Shown here: in pieces, positions 13,701 to 27,796 of the stretch
Position numbering within the stretch: position 1 is the first letter of the stretch
How the letters are laid out: the number at the start of each line of letters is the position of its first letter
Source of the DNA: Sipunculus nudus
Lineage: Eukaryota; Annelida; Sipuncula; Golfingiida; Sipunculidae
Reading direction: 5' to 3'
NCBI GenBank assembly: GCA_026874595.1
Contig: CM049317.1
Coordinates: 34,067,901 to 34,131,900, forward strand
Length of the DNA stretch: 64,000 bases
Notes under the pieces: generated by a model
What the model was told of the DNA's origin: nothing
Seen by the model: the letters and a program-made list of their open reading frames with translations, nothing else
The model's database searches: none
Translations under genes and position numbers: made by a program

Positions 13701-16057
13701 CAACAAATAGGTCTTGTACATTATATCCAATGGTGTTCTAAAGATGAGCAGGAGATTCAGTCCCTAGCCTCCGAATTAAGAGCAGCACCATTTTTCCTGC
13801 TCCCTGTGAAAGAATATATCGGTTTCGCAGATAAGAGTAGTTAACAAATTACTCATTTACGGATTACACATAAAAAAAAAACCTCCTCCTGGGGTAGCCA
13901 TAAGTGTTGTAAATGATTCCTTTCTAAAAGAAAATGTGAAATAAAAATAAAGTTAACTTTTTTTAGACTTTTACCTGAACCTAAAAAAATTACCTGAACT
14001 CCTGCAAATCTGTAGCCACTTCTTTTGCAGGCCTGAACACACACCTCAGGGGTCAACGCGGACACTGTGGCTTTGAATGGAAGGTCAGGGTCATCTCGCT
14101 TGTCCCAGAAACACCCCTGACCTTGAACTTCCGGGTCGCCTGCTACAGACAGGAAATTATTTTAATTGAATAATTTATAATATAAGTTACGTGCACTGTG
14201 GTTCCATAAATATCTCTTTTAAGAGTACTTTCATCTCCTTAAGCTAAAGTCCGTTCCACACATAGGTGTTCTTATGTTTTTTAAAGTTAATTATGAAAAT
14301 AAAGAGAAGTGTTTACACAGTCGGGAGAATAAATCTAATCAATTTAAACTATTAAGTTTTCTGGAGGCCTCATCTCTAATTGAAATATATAAATGGCATC
14401 CTTTGATGGCATTTAGATAAATATATATATATATATATATAATTCAATTCCGGTTTCGGACTACGTGACAGGGCAGTATAACACGCATCCTCTCATTTCT
14501 ATATCCTTGTGTTAACCAGGCCGGGTGACTTTTGTACCTGCGGGTTCTGTGTGTGAATTCGTCCCCATTGATGGATTATACCACTGAGGAGCCCTCGAAA
14601 GGTGCACTTATTTATGAAGCCAGGAATTCGGTTGAGATTCGACCTCACGATCTCGCGATGCTACACACGAGTCCTGTGCTCTAACCCTGAGCCACAGAAG
14701 CCGGTACAGCATGAAATATTAGTGGATTTTATGGGTGATCCGACTTTTTCTGTTTATCATTGTTTTATATCTTTATACAATGGACTAACATAGCTATCCA
14801 TACATCTGTATAGTGAATTGTTAGTAAAGGTTAGACCTACCTGCTGTCACAAGCTGCCATGACGTAGACTCCTGCTTCCCGCCTATCCACGCGTCGTTGT
14901 AGTATTTCTTTTTCAGAGTTTCCGCCAGGTAGTTCTGGGTATCTTGCGTGTCCACTTTGGCCAGCAGACCGCCTAGCGACTTGCAGTGGTCATTGGCATC
15001 GTGCCAGGTTTTCTCACAAGGGCAATAGTAGAATGTATCACTCCCGCGTTTTTCTGTATCACATACACAGTCGTTACCTGAAACAATTAAGAAATTGTAT
15101 ACATTTATCCTTTTCAGCATACATCCGCTGAAAACCATATGTATGAAAACATTGTTTGGTTGGTAGGGTAGTTTTTTTTTTATCTGTTATCGACTCAAAA
15201 CGGTCTGAACGGATATTGATGAAATGTCGCGGAGGGTTAAAGTAACACTGAAGAAATAATTAATGAAAATTTCGAAGTTTATCTGGATTACTAAAATATA
15301 TTTTGAAATCACAGAATTATATGTTATTGTGACACAGGGAAATTTCTTTGTCCCCGAGTAGAGCCTCTCCCATTTATTGGCATTAGGGAGAGCTTTCGTT
15401 CATCAGATGTGAACTTGGCTAACTGAAATGTGACACTGTACAACGCGTGAACTCTTGTATTTGGAATCCTATCAAGGGATTCCGGTTGTCCGACCATATA
15501 CATCTAGTTCAATTTGAAATCGCCAGAAATAATGCAGCAGCGGAAATCAAACAGGTGAATATTTTTTTTCGGATGCTTTTGATATTTATTTGCCATATAC
15601 CAATATTTGGCAATCAACCAGCATTTCGTGAACGTGAATTGTGGTCTATGCAGGTGTCATTATGTGTGTACATTAACTGCAGTGTCAGTCAAAATAAATG
15701 ATACTTGTAAATACAATTGCTGAAATAATTTCAGCATTGGTTATGAATTAGCTTGTATGTTTTGACGATTTAAGAAGTGAAATTTGTGTGAAGCGAAGTA
15801 TATTTAATCGTTGTGCCATGAAAAAAGAAAATAAGGTAATATGGTGTAAACAAATGTGTGTTATCCATATCTGACTTTCATGCTTTATGTATAGTTTTGA
15901 ACATACACACACACACATACATATATACTGTCTGTAACGGTTACGCTACAGATGAGAACGTGTTGGTATGTACTTGCATGAAATCTCTCCTACACACGGC
16001 TATATGTTTTGGTGTAAACATCTAATCTGAGTTATGAACATGTTAAATAGCAAAAGG

Positions 16058-16097
<40 letters not shown>

Positions 16098-16100
16098 TAT

Positions 16101-16131
<31 letters not shown>

Positions 16132-19100
16132 CGAAACAGAAAAATCATATATATAGCACCTTTCAGCCTGGGACAATATTAAACAATATTGACAATGGCA
16201 AAAAAAAACCTTTGGTTGTATCCTATATCATTAATATGGGACTCTGTTTAATAAAGCGTATATATCTTAAAGTCTGAGAAGTGTGACGGGCAAATACATT
16301 TACTGAACCATTAAATGCCGACGCCTTTTCCATGTAGTATTTTAGTAAACCATAATTAATATATATTCATATATTTACTTTCGATCTGCATTAGATTATA
16401 AAAATAATGATTGATTTCAATAGGTTTGACATTTAAAAAGAAATCTTCTATGTAATACATGTTTTATTAATTGCATCTGATCACGTGTCGGTCGAAGCGT
16501 TTGTTGTCATTAGATTGCAAACATTGAGATATAAATTCGGTCAGGGCCATGCGTTAACTCATGCGGAAACATAAAACAGACAAGACCACCTGTGTGTTGT
16601 TGAAACATCACCAATATGATAAATGTCATCAAATGCAATACGCTTACTTCACCTAGTATAAATTATGCGGTTTTGTTGAAGGTGTGAAAGTGCTCCTCCA
16701 TGTGTATAATTACGTTACATCACATGGTGTATTATGTAAACATAATGTTTTATATTTTTTCTGTAATGAATTAATTCTGCCAACATGTACCAGTGCATCA
16801 GTAGGTAATATCATTTACTGGAATAAACGTATACCTGGAGGACCAGATGTTATTATTTTACCCGTCTTATCGATATATCAATATATATGTTGTTGATCAG
16901 GACACGAATCCATGAATCCCTTTTCCTTTCCTGTTTCTTTTTGTTTCTTTATGTCTGTTTGCAAAGGCCGCTGAATACAGGACGATACTAAAAGGATTCT
17001 GCTAGTTATACTGGTATCAGTCAACATCCATTTGTATTAACATATTTAGACTTCTTTATAAAATGATCATTTGTATTTATCACCGTATAGAAATATGCTA
17101 GATAATATTTTATGTTTCTGTTTTACAAAAAGTCAATACCAAAACCCCTCTTTGCATACCTCCCTCTCCACCAGCACCAACATATGTTGCTTGGCATCTG
17201 TCGTGCAGTAAGTATTCAGAATTCAAGCAGTTCAGTAGTCGGGAAATAACTTAAGTTGGTTTCTATGAATAAACCGAATACTATCACGGACTTCTAGATC
17301 TGTGTATATTACCTGCCATTCTTGTAATAATATATTGTACTTATTCAAAATGGTATTCTATACGTCAGAGTATCTGTAAATCAGTAAATCTAACAGTATC
17401 TTCTGAAATCAAAATAGTTATATACTCATCTAAGAAATTTTCAGACTAAGTTAGGTTTTTAAGGATGCCTGAGTTTTACGTTTTTTGTGTATCCCTTAAA
17501 GTCATTAGTTCAAAGGCAGAGCTACCAGGTACATGATTCCTCCACAGCGCCACGCACCACAAAATCCGGTAATAACATGTAGGCCACGGTAGATTTTAAG
17601 CACAAGAAAGTCTTTCTTTAGACACAGTGACTTCTTGTATACAGTCAAGGTTACACGTCGGTTTTGGAAGAAAGCTTCTTTGATTTAGTGGGCGGTGTAT
17701 ATGAGACATACTATTAAAAAGTACTCAGTTAGCGTTTTAATATCAACTGACAGTAAGGATATACGTATTTGATAGAATAAGTGCATGTTTGTCTGAATAA
17801 TATTTATTATGTTATAATTAGATAAATGATATAACAGTTCTTAAACTGCTCGCATGAAGAGAAAAACACTGGGTATTGTTTACAGAAAACCCTCGTTTTC
17901 CCGCCAACCTCGGGACTACAGAAATCAGTGGCGGCAGGTGATGAGGCAGATTATCGAGGTTATTGATTTGGGAATCTAACTGTAGACAGTAAACAAAGGT
18001 AAACAAAGGTAGACATAACATTCAGATGTCAGTATTATTCGGGGGCACGCGATTTTAGCAAGTGAACCGGTTGCAATGAACCAACAGATGTTTATGTATT
18101 TGGGGAGATTCGCATAAAATTTAGATAATAACATTCTATCCATAAAAAAACTGAAAAGAATTCCATTTGGGAGCGAAAGGGAACCGCTAATATAAGTAAC
18201 TGGACGCCTTCGTTTGAACAGCCACAAAACCAGAACTTTTATTAATTATACCAGGTTCTTGAGCAAATATTACGGCTGATGAAATCAAGCTCGTGATAAG
18301 CGTACTTGTAATGTACACATTATTTGCAATAACACCACGTCTATGTTGAATTGCTCAGTATATCGTTATTTTCAGAAATATTGATATTTAATTTAAATAT
18401 CCATTCATGCAAATGGACAAGGGTATATATTTTCCGGGACACTTGACCCCAATTAACCCTTCAGCCCTGACCTTATAACGGGACAATAAATGCACAAGCA
18501 TGTCACCTCCTTCACTGAAAATATGCGACGAAACATAGTCAGACATATTGGCGAATTCAAATCTATAGTAAGGTGGGCATACGTCAGTTAGGGACAGAAC
18601 ATTTATACGTTTATACAATAACAAGGCAATGTACAGAAACTGGGACATCTGACCTCGAGTCACCCTCTGACCTTTGCCGAGGAGCAAGGTCAGGTGTATA
18701 ATACCTGAAACGTACACGAGCCAGTGATCGCTTTTTACAAAAGACTTCGGGCGAAACAGCCCGTAACGTGGATGACATCTGCGGTGCGTGACCTTTCATT
18801 TCCTCTAGGTATAGCCGTACACGCGTGCATATGGCTATCATAAGGAGTATGTTATTATTGGAACCATATATGTTCAAAACTGACTGTATATGATGTAGTA
18901 ATTGAAATATGATAATTCATTTTCGTAATGCTAAGGCGCATTAGACGTGCGGGGAATGTGAGATCCCTGGGAAAGGATAAGAACCCCAATTTAATAATAC
19001 ATGCGTACACTATTCTGTGTCGTGTTTCCAGATTGTGCTCCTACAGGAAAGCAAAAAGAAAAAAGAAAAAAAAGAGGGAAGTAAGTGCAACGATACATTA

Positions 19101-22100
19101 ATTAAAAGTTCATTTGCTCAGTTAATATGTGCCGTGAAGACATATAAGTTGATTTAATTGATAATCTACAGTCATAAAAATTCTGCAACCATCTACATTT
19201 GTCACAGATCAGTTACGACAAACGTATAGAAAATGGCTCTCTGGATTTATCTTTGGGAAGATCTTTACGTATGATGTTTTACTAATACGTTGATATTGTA
19301 AACATTAGTTACGATCCAGGCACAGATCGATCTGCATCCCCAAGATAAGCAGAAAACTGCGAACATTCACCGTGCTTGAGAGCAATAAATTATTTCCATC
19401 ATGTGTTGTTTGAAAATAGAGTAGTGTATATTTGTGACAGTTTTAGAGCGCCATGCAAGCAATATGTTCATGCAAGCTTGGGACTTTCAGTAATTCAGTA
19501 ATTTGTGTGCAAAGAATCGTCAGTGGAAATTAAGAACTGTAAGATTTAAGAATGCAAAAATCTTGTTTACACGCAGGCTCTCCGCAACTAACATTACTGT
19601 TAACAGTGTGCATGCTTATTTAAATATTATGAGATGTCTTCATGGAGTGGCCATAAATTAGATCTGAAGGGGCCGAACTCGGCTCTCTCCGCTGGAGAAC
19701 CGGGTTCGATTCCATGCGTCGCCATGAGAGTAGATTTTGTAGCCCGTTCAAGGTCGGTGGTTTTCTCTGGATCTTGTTTCTCTCGTCTTGGCAATGTAAA
19801 GTACCAAGTATAAGTTATAATAATTATTTAAACAATAAATGTAAAAAATGAAGTTTAAATTTTAATTGTAACTGTAACAACTGTTTAGTATCTATAATAA
19901 TAATGTTTGTTTCTAATCTCAGTCTCATTTATTATGTTAGTACATGCATGAGTTCACGTATCCAAGTGCTTCTCAGAATTCAGCAAAAAGAACATGGACG
20001 ATTAAACAAGAAAGGGGTGTGACGATATTATGTTACATACTAATCACTGGAATGGTCGAGACTGTTGCAATAAAATGAATCAAGTAATATTTTGACGCAA
20101 GTCGAATAGCAGTTGTGAGTCACTATGGTATCTATTGTGACGTCACAATGGTAATAATGATATGCAAATCTGCTTCTGGTGTTAGGTTTAAAATGTTATT
20201 GTATTGGACATATAATTGGATTATTTATTCTGCAAACATATTCAGATCTATACGTCAATGAATTTTTAGATCTTAAAATATAAGTGTGACAAGTTTTAAT
20301 GGTAAAAATGGAACGGCGTTAGGATACGGCCGTTTCAACTACCAACGCCGAAACATGCTTCAGTTTTTATTTATGAAGGTCTCCTTAGTGTCTGTTGAGC
20401 AGTTGTGGTTAAACCGTTATTGGTTTCGGTGGATAAATTTATAATGACAGACTAATTATCATTCCAGTGGTACAGGCCACAGTAGATGTGTTCACTTTAT
20501 TACATTGTTAAATGAAGACCTGTAATTATTGGCGGTGGTTTCATGAAGAGGGTTCATTGAGTGTTCATCAACTCTTTCTTATAAAACACACAGAGATCAT
20601 TAACTCGGCGAGTTGGTAATACTATTATGTACAAATAACCTAATAATAATGATTGTGATGCCCCATATGTGTCAAAAACTTTTTCCGGGCACACTTCATC
20701 CCACAAGAAAACCATCCTGGCATCGTCATTTATTAACACAGCGAGGAATGTGACAGATTCCGGACAACTATCACAGGTGTGACGGGGACCTTACCAACAT
20801 ACAGTGACGCATCATCTGAAAATGCTTATTGAACACCTGTCTCGTCGTTCACTCACACAGTTGTACATACCTATACAAGGCAAGGTTTTATATGCGGCTC
20901 TGCGGTACACTTACCGCGTAAAATGTATCACCGCATCAGATAAAATAGGTCAACCACAAATACATACGATACAATTGGTACAAATCAATATATAACCTGC
21001 TTTGTTGTTAAATATTTTGCAACATTGTACCCGTCGTATGACTTATGTGTACACAGTACAACGAGAAAATGCATAGCGCATCTTAAGTATATTCTTAATT
21101 TTCTGAAGTTGTTACAGTATTTTATTGTAAGATAATTTGGGGCGGTCTATGGTTTTGCATCTATGGCCTAAAGAACGTTTCCACAGTGAACTACTACCAT
21201 AGATCGTATCTGCCTTGTATAATTGACATAATAGCATCCTTCCAAGCCGATAACATATTCAGACCTCAACCTGGACTTATGAGTTTGTACGCAGTCGTCG
21301 TCCTAGATATCTTTCCCATGGTTTACTTACGCCATGTTATCCCGTGTCTCTTGGTTTGTTTGTCATTGTCAAGGATTACGGAAAATCCTATTCAATTCGC
21401 AAAATCCTACAAAAGGATTTCCCTGAAACGTTCTTGGTGTGGAACATGGGTCTGGAAACCGGAAGTGTACGCTAAGATTAAGGGGTTGATCCGGTATTCT
21501 TAATTTGCCTTGGCGGAGATAAATGCTCTACTGAGAGCGAATTTTCATTCAGACTGATACTGATCCTAACTATGAGCCCTCGTATAAAGTTTAAGGGATA
21601 GGCCTGCACTACACTTATGAATCATGCCATGAAAATACGAGGCAAAGCTTATTAAAACAAACTTTTCTTGCTGACACGCCTTAAAATGACTGACTCAGAA
21701 AAAATATTTTTTTAAATCAAGATGCAAACTAAAATTTAGATGTTACTTAGGCTAGTTAAGAAATACCCATAATCCAATAATATACAAAAATATGACATTA
21801 AACCAATTACATACGTTAACCACCCCCCCCCCCCCCCAAAGATAAGAAAAAGTAAAAATCACGGTATAGAAATAAAAATTTGCCGATCTGTAAATGCCCT
21901 AATATTGCACAAATAAGAATGTCTTGAGCATTTTTTAAGTGGCTAGGTTCTCAGCTTTTCTTTATTCCAAAGGTTATGAATTCCACAAAGTGGGACCTGC
22001 CATACAAACTGCTCGTTGAGCAACCTTAGAAGATTTTGTACCTCATCGGCCGAACTGAGCCATCGAACTTGTGTCTACGAATGAATTAGATCTTGTAAGT

Positions 22101-23407
22101 AGACCGGAGCTGAGCGATGCTGGGTCTTGAAAGGTAGTATGGCCACCTTAAATTTAATGCTCTGACTCACAGGGAGCCAGTGCAGCTCACGCAATATGGG
22201 TGTAATGTGAACAAGCTCTAAACCAAAGACAGTCCCTTATCCCAGGGTATGGGTCTCGGAAGCTGCCACAGTGCTATTGAATCCATTTTGTAGTGATTCA
22301 GATTATAAACAGGATTTAATGTGTCATTCTTCGAGTGTTACCCTCACTCTTAACAAAACTTTATCAAAATCCGTCCTGAACTTTGTTAGAAGAGTTGCTC
22401 ACAGGCAAACCAAATAACAAACCACAACGAAACAAAAACCTGGCAGAGTTTTCAATAAACGTACTTTACATGCGTCGCCACCAAAGCCATCCCCAGAGTA
22501 CAACAGCTTGTTTACATGTTGAACATGTTTTTTTCTTTCGGGAATGAGAGTTAGATGGTGTTTCTGTTTTTTGTTTCACCATATGCTGACCCATCGGTTT
22601 ATTGGTAGTTTTGTTCAAGTGACATCCCCCACACCCTACCAGGTGTTTCATGTTGAGGTCATGGTGAGACAAGCAGTACATATCTGTATGGTTACAGGTA
22701 ATAAAACACAATGAATTGTGCCGAACCATAAGGCAGAAATAATTCTGGCATTAGATCAACACAGCTTTTTCAGTTTTCTGAGCAGGTGAGCTAATTTTCA
22801 TTGATATTGGTCTAACAGCAGCAAAATCAGAAACCCCGACATAATTACTTTCAACAAACTTGTACAAACTTTGATTCTATCAACAAACTCATACAAATTT
22901 TTAATCGTTCAATAAACTCATACAAACTTTCAACACATGCTCTCAATTGATATAATATCACACAATAACAATTATCCTATAGGGATATTATGTTAACTGA
23001 TCCACGAGTTTGGAAGCCATTAGAAGAGCAAATGCTTATAATTACTTATATAATGCTTTTTAATTTACATCTCCATGCTAAAACACTAATTATGAATGCT
23101 CTTTGAGATAAAAGGCGTCGTTCCATGGCATATTAATGCCATATGGAATTGCAGAGGTAATTTGTAAATCACTCATGCATGTTTGAAAAGAACAAGTAAT
23201 AGAGGTAAATCGGTACAACCAATTTGTTACACTTGAACGATATAGGTCATGTCACATGTGCAATAAGTGTGCGATATCACGGATTCTCGACTTCAGGGAG
23301 GCCACTGAGACTTGAATACAGGCATTGAAAATGTCATGTATGTCGACAGGTGATTGATTAAGTATTTCCTAAGAAGTCCCAACCTCTTTAAGCATCTACC
23401 ACTGCCC

Positions 23408-23456
<49 letters not shown>

Positions 23457-25352
23457 CGCTGTGCGTGGGCGTATGTACAACATACGGCGGGTCTTCCAGT
23501 AGGTCCTGTCGTTATCAGTCAATGTTTAACGTATTCTCCACCAAAGATCGGCGTCAATAATCCAATGAATACTTTACGGAACAGCTTAAAGTAAAAAAAA
23601 AGAATACATACAGTTTTTGCATGAATGTGTGTCCCTGGCCTAGAACCTTAACATCTTGGCGCAACAAGACCGCCGCGCATGACCCCCCCCCCCCCCCGCC
23701 CCCTTGTCGAAAAAGAGGGGTTTCACTGTATATATATAAGTAAGATGTGTGCGTGTTTGTATGCGCGCTAATAGTGCGGGACGCGTTTGTTCAGAACTCG
23801 TAATTACATATTCAGGCGCGGGGTCAAAGGGTTCACTGAACATATTTTAATGTTGTCACTTTCCGACACGGCTGCTTGGCAGTGTTTATGATATCAGAAG
23901 ATTTCTCATTTTACGGTCACAGGAAGAATGTCGTGGGAGGCTTTAAGCGCATCATCTTTTCTGGTCTTTCATATACTCGATTCCACAAATGGGTGCATAC
24001 AGATTCTGATGATGTTTATTACAGGTTTTCTCATTTATATATCCACGAAATAACACATTTGCAGCTCCTGATTTACAGGGTATAATTGTCCATTTTAGAA
24101 CAGCGTTCTTAGAGTCCTTCAAGGTATCTTGTGGAATGGCGTTATTTGGTTGGGAAATTGTTTTAACCATGTGATCGTTGTCCACGATGACTAGTTTAAA
24201 AAACGTCGTTTTTCTTAAGATTTTAAATCGAAGGCATTAATGTGTTTAAGTTCTCTGTAGGTTGTGGTCTGGTTTCTGAACTGGTTTGGTTTTGCAAAAT
24301 AAAAATTAAGAATCGCAGAACCAGTGATCACAAAACATAATAATTTGAACAGAATTAAGGGTTCCTAGGTTAAAACACTCAGAGCGGCAGGACACTGATG
24401 TTCACTTCACTTCGCAATTGATCTTAAAGATAAATATTTTTTGTTTACTAGCCATATTTGCTGGCGTCAGCCGAACGTGTGTTGCCTGCTTTCCCTGTTT
24501 TCACCATTTGCATGGGATTAAACGAAATCAGGTAATGTCCCAGCCTTTCATGGCCAAGCAAAGAAAATCAGGCGATAAGCGTTGAGCGTCTAGCATCTCC
24601 TTCATTTACTGCCAGGAATTTATAAACATGACCCTCAGATTAACAATAATCGACAAAAAGATGACCATTAATAAACGTGCTTAATCTCTGCCCAAATAAT
24701 CTCTAGTAGGACTCGGTGGTCGTTCCAATTGCATGTGTATTTATCGTTTATTTATTAACATAATCACTTTCATCCAATTCTTTTGGTCTGTTTCGGACGC
24801 GATCGGGAATATCTCCGAGAATAACAGTGAATAAACACTTCCGTTCGATAAAGTCAAATATATGAAAAATAAACATAATAATAGTGAACAAATTCGATCC
24901 GCTTAGCAATGTGATCATAATAAAAATATAGAACGAATACGTCGTGCCTCGCGCTGTTTTATAGTAAAAACTAGAAGCCAATTCGTCCTGTACAGTTCTG
25001 CGCTGGTAGATAGACTTTTTTATTCCGCAAAGGGCTATGTCATTTATAAGGCGGGGCATATCTGCGCTACTTTGCACTGTAATAATAATTATTAAACATT
25101 TTCAACATACACAGGTGCATTCTGTCTAATATTTTGTTATATCTTTAAAAAAAGTGCCCTCTTTCTTCTGCAAACCATAATTTTTGGAATCCTGATTATA
25201 GAATCCCTAATAACATGAATTGATAAAACTATTTTATCACCGCTACACTTTTGTAACCTTAGAAAATAGACATATTCAATGGTAACACGTCGGGGTGTAT
25301 GTCTGTATCCTCATATACACAAGTGATTGCATATAAAACCAAAGCCTAGCAG

Positions 25353-25414
<62 letters not shown>

Positions 25415-27736
25415 CGGTGTAGGTGACCTTGAGAACGATATCTATATTTTGTATTACAGTCACAAGGTTGTACATAAACTATACCCACAAAATGCGGTTT
25501 TCCTGTGTCGCACGACCTAGAATGTCCCATATTTCTTTTCACAGGGTCAGTAATGTGTCTGGTAGAAAATAAGTAGACAACGCGAAAACAGATAACTCTG
25601 TGAATAAAAGATGCTATGTATATGAAAGACATGTATATAAAAGCCGGGACATCTATTATGACACCTTGAGAATAAGATATGCCTGGTGATGTAAATACCC
25701 AATGTTGATTCCGTGGTTGTTGGTTCTTACGAAAAGAAGTATGTGACAAAGTATGTCTTGCGTGTGAGTAAGAATATTATTTGGCTAGATCTACTCATAA
25801 TATAGCAATATGTGACCCTGTAGAAAAAAAGCAAACAAGAGCCCTGTGGTATTAGAAAATGAATGTGGAATGTTTTTTTAGGAATATCAAAAGGAAAGAA
25901 AACTAAAATAATACGGGAAAAAACAATATTAACAATATTATTTGCGTTCAGGCAGGGTTATATATGCATTGGTTCCAGCATTATAAAATGAATACGGAAT
26001 CACTCAGTGTAGCCCATGCAGGATGCTCCCAAAACCGTGTTTGCATTCACTTATTCGGTCCACATTCCCAGGTCAATTCGTGCATGAATGAATGCAAATT
26101 TAAGAATATTCCTTGATCATTTTCCTGAAACCGGATCATGTTCCGGATGTACACCAAATTTAATTGATTCTTAACTGGCCCATTCTAGAAATGCCCAGAA
26201 ATTTCATGAGATTCCGTTCATGACTGCGTGAGTTATGTTATGAACAACACATAGACACCATCACGAACGGGGATGAAGGCATGCCCTCCTGTCCTAATTG
26301 ATCGATGGTTTGTACAAAATTGCAAGCCTCGAATTTCAGCCAAGATTTAAAAAGGAGAGATTTTGGTGTAGGAGGTTTCATTTGCCATAAAACCGTATAT
26401 ATTAATTTAATATTATATGTTCAGCCTTGTTAGGACATGGCATATAAATTTAAATATAGCTGTAGCTATATTTTAATTATAAATGAAGCAATAACGAAGA
26501 GTTCCTTTGGAAAAGGAGTGGTGCGGTAAAAATTATAAAGAGAGCGATTATTTCAAAGTCAGGGAGGGCGAATAAGGTCAGAGTTGATTAAGGTCTAAAG
26601 TCGTCGGACAGCCATGACCGTGCCTGAAATACTAAGTCTTGCACTGCTTGCCGTGTGTCTGGCGTAACCAATATCAAATATATCGTACGTGATCACGGTG
26701 TATGTACCCGGGGACTGTCCCGGGACGGCATGCAGCTCGCTGCACGAAGAAAATAATTACAAGAGTACTGAGCACTGAATGACCCCCATGAAATCATGAA
26801 ATACTCTGGCGAAAAATTTTTCTCACTCAAAATTCAGCCGGTATTTTATAAAATTACACCAAGCTTCATAATATATATCTATACAGTGAATGAAATATAG
26901 AAATCAGGTTATTTGAGGAATATGCGTTCGTTGTGTTTGTTCTCAACATTACTCGCGCAATCATGAACGGAATCTCATGAAATTTTAAGGGAATTTCGGG
27001 AAAGGGCCGAGGTAGCATCGATTTAGATTTTGGTGTGGATCAGCTTCATGATCCGGGTCCAGGTGGACTTTCCAGGAATATTCACCAGTGTTCATGGGAA
27101 TATGGGCCAAATAGGTGAATGCAAACAAGAGTTGGGGGGGGAACTTCTCCAACAATGAATATGTTAGTATACATAGATCAAATATGAGAATGCAAACACG
27201 TTTTGGGAAGCATCCTTCACCAAGACTTCCCACAAGGCGGAGGCCTGCATACCTGAGAATGCATATTTCTAGATTTGTTAATGCTGCAGCAAAAAAAGGC
27301 AATTTAATATTTCAGTTATAGAGTGAATCAGTAAATCTGCACAAAAGAACACCCTAAAAGAAAGGAATTAACGTTAACTTTATTTTTCATGCAATTGATT
27401 TGTTGTTAAGAAACCAGGGTAGGCTGCAACATAAATAAAACAAGATAGTAAACAGAATTATACTAAAACTAATCCCTTAATATTACTACTACCGATAACA
27501 ATAAAAATAATGATAATAGAAATAATAATAAGTAAACAACACCAATCTTCTGTCAGTGTGATCTGATTGACCATTCCTTTATAATTTTGGATGTGTCTTG
27601 ACCGGGCGTTTGACACGTTTTATTCTAAATACGTCATATATCATTTCTGTAGAAATTGATCAACTCGTGTCTATTATATTGAATAACTTGGGTAACGACT
27701 GACTTTTCGTCAAAGAAACATGTCATCTTTGTGTTT

Positions 27737-27796
<60 letters not shown>

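Noticed and set aside
25276-25749. 157-codon minus-strand ORF
   Set aside because: Its C-terminal part is a TA tract and the rest shows no domain, acceptor or donor that fits a gene.
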